A stretch of 16,194 nt of DNA from Candidatus Pacearchaeota archaeon (lineage in GTDB: Archaea; Nanobdellota; Nanobdellia; Pacearchaeales; GW2011-AR1). The notes beneath the pieces were generated by a model. It was not told where the DNA came from, ran no database searches, and saw only the letters and a program-made list of their open reading frames with translations. Positions 6,203 to 11,917 of this stretch are shown here, one piece after another. The first letter of the stretch is position 1; each line of letters starts with the position of its first letter. The stretch spans positions 1-16,194 of the forward strand of contig JAGVXJ010000075.1 of NCBI GenBank assembly GCA_018303895.1, read 5' to 3'. Position numbers and translations under genes: made by a program.

Positions 6203-7486
6203 TTAATCTCCAGGTTGTTTAAAGTGCAGGAACGCAAGGAATAATAAGTTTATTCCAAAAACTCCTAAAATCATTAACAACGTAAGTGCCGGCGTGCTTA
6301 TCCCGACGCCAAGTCCACTAACTTGCATAATCATAAGTAAAAGCATGAGAATCATCGGTGCTGCAATAACAACGCTGATGTAAATGTCCATATACGTTTC
6401 CGAGCTTCGGTTGTATTTTTCTCTCTCAAGTTTGTAATCAAATAAAAGAGTTTGAGATCTTTTACTAAAAAATTCTACCATGTCCCCCCCTGAATTTATA
6501 GTCGTTGCAAGTCCATTAAATAACTCCGCAAGTTTTTTACTTGGACTATTAAATGCTCGGTTTCTCAATGCACTAATTAAATCATACCCCAAAATATTTG
6601 TTTCATTTATTAATTTAGTAAATTCTTTTTCAAGATAAGGGTATTCTTTTGTTGCAATAATTATTTCAAATATTCTCGTCGGATCAATCATCGAACCTGC
6701 TATTGCCGACATGTTAATCGCAGCAAACGGTAGTTCTTCATTTATTCTGGTTTCAATTGATTTTTTTTCAGCAGATGGATAAAGATACATCATAAAAAAA
6801 GTTAAAATTGGAATAACAACTGGAATCCATATTACTTTCAAAAGTCTGTCTAAAAACGCTCCTTCTGCAACTTTTACCAACGGTGCAATAGCACTAACAC
6901 TAAAAAACAGGAAAAAAAGCATTATCGGAATTGCAACAAAAAAGGAAATCGTCGTCGTAAAAAAAATTATTGACAGATAACTTTTTGGAAGATATTGAAG
7001 CCCTGACTTTATTAAATCCCTTTTAATATTTGAAAACTCTTCTTTATTTACTACCTTCGTCGAAAGTTCTGAAAATAATCTGTTTGAAATTTTAATGTAA
7101 TTGCTTGGCTTATCTTCTCTCAAAATCTCTTTTTTCTCTCCTTTTTGTTTTAATCTTTTTAGCGTCTGCTTTTCAAAAGCACTCATTTTCATGTTCGTTA
7201 TAGGAAATTGTTTTTTGCTGTCATATTTGCTGACGGGCATTTCCTTTGAACTTTCCTTTTTTGAAACTGGAAGTGGATTTGGAAGATTAATACTTTTAAC
7301 CAGCCAAGGAATTTTTTCATTTTCTTTTTTCATAAGGCTAAGCAGTGAATTTATCTGAGACGAAATCATTCTCCTTTCTGAAACATCACGAGTTTTTGCG
7401 ATGTCCTCATTAATTTTTTTTACCTCTTTTATTATGTTTTTCTCTTTAGAAATTATTTTTTTAATTTCATCAAAATTATTTTCCAT
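6203..7486 (-). CDS. Pilus assembly platform protein, T2SSF domain (TadB/FlaJ-like), long N-terminus
   Basis: 427 aa. Residues 1-60 are charged and helical (likely coiled coil). A basic linker with a repeated Pro-Val/Ile-Ser/Thr pattern follows (about 70-125). TM segments lie at about 170-195 and 217-236; the T2SSF bundle (about 243-360) contains ELPFAAINMSAIAGSMIDP and GLATTINSGGDMVEFF, and two C-terminal TMs sit at about 371-391 and 398-420. The start is ATG 7486, not the in-frame ATG at 7507, because GGAGG stands 5 nt upstream of it. The gene overlaps the end of the 56-aa gene by 11 bp, implying coupled translation. With the next gene it makes a two-protein platform, as in Tad/Epd-type systems. 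Confidence 0.92.
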   Translation of the reverse strand: MENNFDEIKKIISKEKNIIKEVKKINEDIAKTRDVSERRMISSQINSLLSLMKKENEKIPWLVKSINLPNPLPVSKKESSKEMPVSKYDSKKQFPITNMKMSAFEKQTLKRLKQKGEKKEILREDKPSNYIKISNRLFSELSTKVVNKEEFSNIKRDLIKSGLQYLPKSYLSIIFFTTTISFFVAIPIMLFFLFFSVSAIAPLVKVAEGAFLDRLLKVIWIPVVIPILTFFMMYLYPSAEKKSIETRINEELPFAAINMSAIAGSMIDPTRIFEIIIATKEYPYLEKEFTKLINETNILGYDLISALRNRAFNSPSKKLAELFNGLATTINSGGDMVEFFSKRSQTLLFDYKLEREKYNRSSETYMDIYISVVIAAPMILMLLLMIMQVSGLGVGISTPALTLLMILGVFGINLLFLAFLHFKQPGD

Positions 7487-7646
7487 TAAATCCTCCAGCA
7501 ATTTCATCTTGGATTTTTAATATTTTCTTCTTGCTTTCATTAAAATTTTGAGAATTTTTATTCTGATACGCATCTTCAAGATTAGATACTTCCAAGTCTA
7601 GTTTCTCAACAAGTTGCAAAAGAATATTAATATCGCCTCTCTCCAT
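7476..7646 (-). CDS. Small 56-aa coiled-coil protein of the pilus locus
   Basis: 56 aa: it starts MERGDINILLQLVEKLDLEV, continues with SNLEDAYQNKNSQNFNES and ends KKKILKIQDEIAGGFNGK. The heptad spacing of Leu/Ile/Val suggests one or two amphipathic helices; no membrane segment. Its final codons carry the GGAGG ribosome binding site of the following T2SSF gene, and the reading frames overlap, so this gene heads the transcription unit. A TATA box lies 25.5 bp before its ATG. Its helical character resembles the N-terminal 60 residues of the T2SSF protein it precedes, so it may pack against that segment or the ATPase (inference). No family recognised. Confidence 0.72.
   Translation of the reverse strand: MERGDINILLQLVEKLDLEVSNLEDAYQNKNSQNFNESKKKILKIQDEIAGGFNGK
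7492..7496 (-). promoter_or_regulatory. Shine-Dalgarno deciding the start of the long T2SSF protein
   Basis: GGAGG lies 5 nt upstream of ATG 7486 and downstream of the competing ATG at 7507. It sits within the last codons of the 56-aa gene. Confidence 0.7.
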
Positions 7647-7668
7647 TTTATACTTATTTCATGCGTGG

Positions 7669-7674
7669 TATATT
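7669..7674 (-). promoter_or_regulatory. TATA-like box for the 56-aa gene and T2SSF operon
   Basis: AATATA on the minus strand is centred 25.5 bp upstream of the ATG at 7646. It forms the leftward half of a divergent promoter region. Confidence 0.45.
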
Positions 7675-7727
7675 CTTAAATATTTCCTATTACGCTCCTC
7701 GGTATTTTCAGAATTTAAATGTCAACT

Positions 7728-7735
7728 TTTATAAA
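7728..7735 (+). promoter_or_regulatory. TATA box for the transglutaminase-like gene
   Basis: TTTATAAA is centred 25.5 bp upstream of the ATG at 7757. It lies inside the longer open frame that begins at 7661, and so argues against that start. Confidence 0.6.
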
Positions 7736-7756
7736 CCCAGGTTATCACGATTTTTT

Positions 7757-8449
7757 ATGGATACAACAAAAATACTTGAATTAACTTCATCATGTCGGTA
7801 CGGGCAGTTTAACTTACTTGAAAGTCCGCCGGAAGTTTTACACTATAACTATGACAATTCAATCAAGCTGACTCGTTTTTATCCGTCGAGACTTGCTTCA
7901 CCAAAAGGAACTTGTTTTGAGCTTTCTTGCTTTGCACAAAATAAACTGGTTAATCTTTTTCCGGAAAATGATTTTTATATTCTTAATGGTCACGACCCAA
8001 ATTTTTTCTTTCCTGAATCAAGTAATCACTTTTTTATCTTGGGGTTTGAAGATAAAATTTCAGATGAGGAAAAAAGCGAGTTATCTTCTCCACGTTTTCT
8101 TCAGAAAAAAAATCCTTTGATTATTGATCCTTCTTTCAATTTCGTCGGCAGGTTTAATGATTCTGAGTATAATGCTTCTAGTCCTCGGGAAAATGTATCT
8201 TATTCTTTTTTTTCTACTACACTTAATTTGGCGAATGGCAGTGCAGTTCCAATAGTTCATTCAAGAGAAAATAACTTATTACTTTATCTTGTAAATCAAC
8301 AAGGAAGAATTATGGTTGGATTTCAAACCCCAAAAAAATGGCCATCATTTTTTAATCCTAATTCAGATAAAGTTAGACAACATGTTCCTAAAAATAAAAC
8401 TTGCGATGCCTTTCTTGATTTAGTTAATAGACTATCAACTTCTTATTAA
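7757..8449 (+). CDS. Cytoplasmic protein with transglutaminase-like Cys/His/Asp pattern
   Basis: 230 aa beginning MDTTKILELTSSCRYGQFNL. No signal peptide or TM segment. Three spaced motifs resemble the catalytic triad of transglutaminase-like cysteine enzymes: SPKGTCFELS (Cys53, in the usual G-x-C-x-x-x-S/A form), SSNHFFILGF (His91) and PLIIDPSF (Asp124 in D-P). The C-terminal half is beta-rich. Family assignment is a motif-level inference and I do not recognise a close relative. The long in-frame alternative start at 7661 is excluded by the TATA box. It is the only plus-strand gene in the pilus locus and separates the ATPase gene from the platform genes, suggesting insertion. It ends 13 bp from the convergent ATPase gene. 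Confidence 0.75.
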   Translation: MDTTKILELTSSCRYGQFNLLESPPEVLHYNYDNSIKLTRFYPSRLASPKGTCFELSCFAQNKLVNLFPENDFYILNGHDPNFFFPESSNHFFILGFEDKISDEEKSELSSPRFLQKKNPLIIDPSFNFVGRFNDSEYNASSPRENVSYSFFSTTLNLANGSAVPIVHSRENNLLLYLVNQQGRIMVGFQTPKKWPSFFNPNSDKVRQHVPKNKTCDAFLDLVNRLSTSY

Positions 8450-8462
8450 AGAATTAAATTAT

Positions 8463-10034
8463 CTACTCAACGCCAAACTCTCTCAAAACTGCATTAGGAT
8501 TTTTGTAATATTCATTAATTATTCTCTGAACATCTTCTACTTTAGTCACTTTTTTCACAGCCATTCCGTAAAGTATTTGCGTTCTTCTTCTGAATTCATT
8601 TTGCAGTTCTCCCATCGGAATTCCATATCTCTTCGATATTTTCTCCAAAATCTTGCTATCTTTTTTAAAATAAAACTGATTATCTGCTGGATTCCAAACA
8701 AAAGGAGTATTAGTCAGTGCCAACCCTTCAGGGGTTACGTTTATTATCTCGACAATTTCTTTTAATTTACGTGTTTCTTGCTTATTCACAACCGCATGAG
8801 TCATGACACAAACACAATCAAGAACGTTCATCAGCGTCGGAGAAAGTTCAATTGGTGGTGTCTCTAATCTTTTTATAACTGTATCAACCGAATCGGCGTG
8901 AATGGTACTTATCGACGAATGTCCAGATGCCATTCCCTGAAATAAAACATAAGCTTCCTGTCCTCTAACTTCTCCAACGATTACATAATCTGGGTTTTGT
9001 CTGAACGAACTTTTTAGCAAAGCGAACAAATCTATTTCTCCGGTTTTTTCTGTTCCAGTTGGATTTCTTACAACACTTGGTAGCCAGTTTTCTCTCGGTA
9101 AATTCAATTCTCTTGTGTCTTCAATTGAAACAACTCTTGCTTCTGGCGGAATGAAAAAAGCAAATGCATTTAGTAAAGTTGTTTTTCCTGAACCTGTCCC
9201 ACCGGCAATAAGAACATTCATTTTATACTGAACTAACATCCAGAGATAAGCTAACATTTCCGGACTTAAGGTGTTAAACAAAATTAAATGCGTCGGAGTC
9301 CAAGGAGTTTTTGTAAATTTTCTTATTGTAAAAGTTGGGCCTCTTGAGGTAATATCTTTGGTGTAAGTTGCGTTAACTCTGCTTCCATCCGGCAAACTTC
9401 CGTCGAGGATTGGTTGCGCGTAAGAAATATATTTCCCACATCTCTGGGCAAGTTTCTCAACAAAGCTGGCAAGAAGATCCATATCTGAAAATTTTAAATT
9501 CGTTTTAAGATTTCGAAAATTTCTATGAACAACATAAATAGGCGTGTCGGCTCCGTTACATTCAATATCTTCGATGTAATAGTCTCTCAACAAAGGTTCA
9601 ACTTCATTAAACCCGATAAAATCTCGGGCAATATAATAAAAAATTTTTTTATAACTTTCATAATCAATATTCATACCTAATTCTATCGCAAGAATTTTCA
9701 TCATTCTCTCAATGTATTTTTGCATTTCCTGTGTTGTTTTTCCAATGATTATATCATAATTAATTAAATCCTTCATTGCATTTTCCAATTCATCTCGATA
9801 CTGTTTTTCTGTCTCATTCAAAATTGGCTCTTCAATTTCATAAACTATTTCCAGAATTTTTGTATCCCAATAAACATGAGCGTACGCAAAAGGTGAAATT
9901 AAACAGTATCTAACATCAATTTTTGTTTTATCTTCTACCTTAGGTATTTTTGGATTTTGCGGGAGAAAATCTATTTCCACGGCAGGATAATTCTGAATAT
10001 TGATTTTTTGTTCTTTCGAATTTTTCTTTATCAT
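8463..10034 (-). CDS. Type IV pilus / archaeal secretion ATPase (T2SSE, TadA/FlaI-like)
   Basis: 523 aa. The N-terminal domain (about 1-240) has the family's GFNEVEPLLRDYYIEDIECN segment and DGSLPDGSRVNATY. The RecA-like core has Walker A GGTGSGKTT (278-286), the Asp box SIEDTREL (303-310), Walker B PDYVIVGEVRG (348-358) and the His box GHSSISTIHAD (371-381). All catalytic motifs look intact. It hydrolyses ATP at the membrane base to drive pilin extrusion through the T2SSF platform. Its ATG overlaps the stop of the preceding pilin gene (ATGA), so translation is probably coupled to it. Archaeal relatives serve archaella, adhesion pili and Tad-like pili; the split platform genes nearby favour a Tad-like system. 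Confidence 0.96.
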   Translation of the reverse strand: MIKKNSKEQKINIQNYPAVEIDFLPQNPKIPKVEDKTKIDVRYCLISPFAYAHVYWDTKILEIVYEIEEPILNETEKQYRDELENAMKDLINYDIIIGKTTQEMQKYIERMMKILAIELGMNIDYESYKKIFYYIARDFIGFNEVEPLLRDYYIEDIECNGADTPIYVVHRNFRNLKTNLKFSDMDLLASFVEKLAQRCGKYISYAQPILDGSLPDGSRVNATYTKDITSRGPTFTIRKFTKTPWTPTHLILFNTLSPEMLAYLWMLVQYKMNVLIAGGTGSGKTTLLNAFAFFIPPEARVVSIEDTRELNLPRENWLPSVVRNPTGTEKTGEIDLFALLKSSFRQNPDYVIVGEVRGQEAYVLFQGMASGHSSISTIHADSVDTVIKRLETPPIELSPTLMNVLDCVCVMTHAVVNKQETRKLKEIVEIINVTPEGLALTNTPFVWNPADNQFYFKKDSKILEKISKRYGIPMGELQNEFRRRTQILYGMAVKKVTKVEDVQRIINEYYKNPNAVLREFGVE

Positions 10035-10705
10035 TCTACACTTAAATCAACTTGGGTTTTTCCCGAAGCTGAAGTTCCATTATTAGTTATAACAATTTTA
10101 TATGCGGTCGGACTTGGAGAAATTGTTTTCACACCGTTCAAATCCCCCTGATAAGAAATTTCATAATCAGAATAATTAATCATAAGATTGACCAAATAAT
10201 TTTCCCCATTCTTTGTCGTCAAGACTTCAATTGATGAACCTATCGGCACCCGAACATCTTCCTGACTGTATTTATTTTTACTCTGCATTTCAAAAGCAAT
10301 ATTGTCATTTTCTCCGTCGATAATTAAATTTCCTTTCTTGAGTTCGATATATATAAGTCGATTGTTGTCTTCTCCCCATTCAGTTAATTCACGGATTTGA
10401 TTGTCTATTTCATTAAGCATGTTCAGTGACTTTTCCGTTATCGCCCTGTCTTGTAATTGTTCTATTTTAGGTTTTGCAAACGCAATAACTGCCCCGATAA
10501 GAATTAACGCAATCAAAGTATAGATGACAGTCTCGACCCAGACCTGACCTATCCGATTAGAACTCAAAGGTTGACTGAAAGATTTCAAAGAATCTTTTCT
10601 ATCAACCCAGACCTGACCTTCGCGACTGGAACACAAGGGTTTACTGAAAGATTTTCCCGAAAAATCTTTTCTATCAACCCAGACCTGACTTTTTTTATTT
10701 TTCAT
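10031..10705 (-). CDS. Type IV pilin with repeat-expanded leader peptide
   Basis: 224 aa. The pilin core starts at residue 53 with G-QVWVETVIYTLIALILIG: Gly, cleavage, Glu at +5, then the hydrophobic helix (about 59-75) and an extracellular part with NYS and NNGTS sequons. Preceding it is a leader of 53 residues instead of the usual handful. It contains two further copies of the same site, SQVWVDRKD (6-14) and GQVWVDRKD (30-38), spaced 24 and 23 residues apart and lacking the hydrophobic stretch. There is no Met between the first and last copy, so the long leader must be made if this start is used. The next gene, the ATPase, overlaps by 4 bp. Expression may also come from the pilin genes upstream (69-bp gap). 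Confidence 0.88.
   Translation of the reverse strand: MKNKKSQVWVDRKDFSGKSFSKPLCSSREGQVWVDRKDSLKSFSQPLSSNRIGQVWVETVIYTLIALILIGAVIAFAKPKIEQLQDRAITEKSLNMLNEIDNQIRELTEWGEDNNRLIYIELKKGNLIIDGENDNIAFEMQSKNKYSQEDVRVPIGSSIEVLTTKNGENYLVNLMINYSDYEISYQGDLNGVKTISPSPTAYKIVITNNGTSASGKTQVDLSVE
10536..10690 (-). repeat. In-frame tandem repeat with nested palindromes in a pilin gene
   Basis: The word ACCCAGACCTGAC occurs on the plus strand at about 10537, 10606 and 10678, spaced 69 and 72 bp, both multiples of three. Each spacer holds a palindrome. At 10569-10607, outer GGTTGA/TCAACC encloses AAAGATT/AATCTTT. At 10637-10680, GGGTT/AACCC encloses AAAGATTTT/AAAATCTTT. The stems are kept although loop sequence and length differ. 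Confidence 0.9.
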
Positions 10706-10774
10706 TTTTACAAATTATCTTTTCAAACAAACCCTCTTTATTACTCAAGAATAAAACAAAAATAGTTTAAATAG

Positions 10775-11275
10775 TTAACTTCTACACAATTTTAATTCAT
10801 CAAGGCTATCGGAAACTTCACATTGGTTGCCATTAATCTTTGGTGCAATTTTCACCGATGTAGGATTTGTAATCCCAAAAAAGCTCAAACTGACTAAATA
10901 ATCTTTACCATCATTTGCATTTGGAAGAGAAACCTCTGGACTTGAATCATAAGCAGAAACTCCGTCGACATTTGAGGGTTCTTTTTTTATTTCAAAACTT
11001 TTTGATTTGATTAAATCAGAAACTGAAAAAAGAATTCCATCAACATCTAAATCGGTAATGTCTACTGAAACTCTGAGAGTATTAGTTCCAGCATCGTAAC
11101 AAGTGAATTCTTCATTTAGTTTTACTTTTTCAAACAAGTCCAAGCAAGAAGTGCCTGCAATAGTTTTGTCTTTTACAATCCCACCAACAATTACCCAAAC
11201 AACCCCAATTAAAACTACGGTCAGTGTAATTAATAATACCGTCGAGATAACGTCCGAAAGTCCTTTTTTTTTCAT
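10775..11275 (-). CDS. Type IV pilin (class III signal peptide)
   Basis: 166 aa. MKKKG-LSDVISTVLLITLTVVLIG is a textbook archaeal pilin N-terminus: Lys-rich leader, Gly before the cut, and a hydrophobic helix (about 6-33). The extracellular part has four Cys (in TSCLDLF, EFTCYDA, GNQCEVS and LKLCRS), suggesting two disulfides that staple the C-terminus, which ends on CRS. The ATG overlaps the stop of the preceding pilin gene (ATGA), so the two are likely made together in fixed ratio. Confidence 0.9.
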   Translation of the reverse strand: MKKKGLSDVISTVLLITLTVVLIGVVWVIVGGIVKDKTIAGTSCLDLFEKVKLNEEFTCYDAGTNTLRVSVDITDLDVDGILFSVSDLIKSKSFEIKKEPSNVDGVSAYDSSPEVSLPNANDGKDYLVSLSFFGITNPTSVKIAPKINGNQCEVSDSLDELKLCRS

Positions 11276-11715
11276 TGCGGTTTAACTCCATAACGCTCAT
11301 CGCAAACATATAATGCTTCGTTATTTCCCTTCATTCCTTTCAAAACAGGAATAATCAAAAGGCTTTCTGCTCCAACGATTTCATCAGCATTTACTATCGC
11401 TGTTCCACCAACATTCAGTCCGCCATTCAAAGTTACCTCATCAATCTGAATTGTTTTTCTTTCCCCCGGATTTTGAATTTTAATCCTTAATTCTGAAATG
11501 GGCACGTTTCCGTCATTTGTCAAAAAAAGCTGATTTCCGTCGACACTTGCTCTAAAAATTATTTCTTCACAAACAAGTTCTATATTTTTTCCAGACAATA
11601 TCGTCGGTTCCTGAATAAATCCCCTCATCCAGAAAAAAACAACACCCGCAAGAATAATTACCATTGAAATAAGCAACACTGAAGCAATAACTGGTGAAAC
11701 CCCTTTTTTATTCAT
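11272..11715 (-). CDS. Type IV pilin (class III signal peptide)
   Basis: 147 aa starting MNKKG-VSPVIASVLLISMVIILAG, the most typical archaeal pilin N-terminus in the window (leader, Gly, V-S-P-V-I, hydrophobic helix to about residue 30). The ectodomain has two Cys (LVCEEII and YVCDERY) near its ends. The ATG at 11715 is preferred to the preceding TTG because the TATA box is 25.5 bp upstream. First gene of a pilin-pilin-pilin-ATPase unit with ATGA overlaps at two of its three junctions. Probably a major pilin, inferred from position and compact size. Confidence 0.9.
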   Translation of the reverse strand: MNKKGVSPVIASVLLISMVIILAGVVFFWMRGFIQEPTILSGKNIELVCEEIIFRASVDGNQLFLTNDGNVPISELRIKIQNPGERKTIQIDEVTLNGGLNVGGTAIVNADEIVGAESLLIIPVLKGMKGNNEALYVCDERYGVKPQ

Positions 11716-11735
11716 CAATTAAATAATTCAACGAG

Positions 11736-11745
11736 ATTTATAAAT
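11736..11745 (-). promoter_or_regulatory. TATA box of the pilin-ATPase operon
   Basis: ATTTATAAAT is a perfect palindrome centred 25.5 bp before the ATG at 11715. It is the main promoter candidate for the three pilins and the ATPase. Confidence 0.6.
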
Positions 11746-11897
11746 TTAAGGTTATAAAGATACAATTTACTTAATACCATTTCTTAAAAATTTCTTACTT
11801 TGGTTAATGCAGAAAGTTGAAAGAATCCATTAAAAAATAAATCAGAATTACTTTTATACAGATGGCAAGAAACTTACTCTGTCCGCTATAATCTTAA

Positions 11898-11917
11898 AAT
11901 TTTGCAAAATTAAAAAT
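11898..11917 (-). terminator. U-rich palindrome after the pilin/beta-helix gene
   Basis: Right after the stop codon (11918) the minus strand reads ATTTTT, then the perfect palindrome AATTTTGCAAAATT and more T residues. U-rich ends of this kind fit archaeal termination. The rest of the 200-bp gap down to 11715 shows only the pilin-operon TATA box. Confidence 0.4.

Noticed and set aside
5934..6206. Plus-strand frame of 90 codons antisense to the TadC-like gene
   Set aside because: Opposite strand of a well-supported T2SSF gene; translation is low-complexity and no promoter or SD was found.
7661..7756. N-terminal extension of 32 residues on the transglutaminase-like protein
   Set aside because: A TATA box at 7728-7735 lies inside it, 25.5 bp before ATG 7757, and the segment overlaps the divergent promoter.
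10536..10690. CRISPR-like spaced repeats
   Set aside because: Only three copies with 69/72-bp spacing; the spacers are themselves similar to each other and the whole is in frame within a pilin gene.
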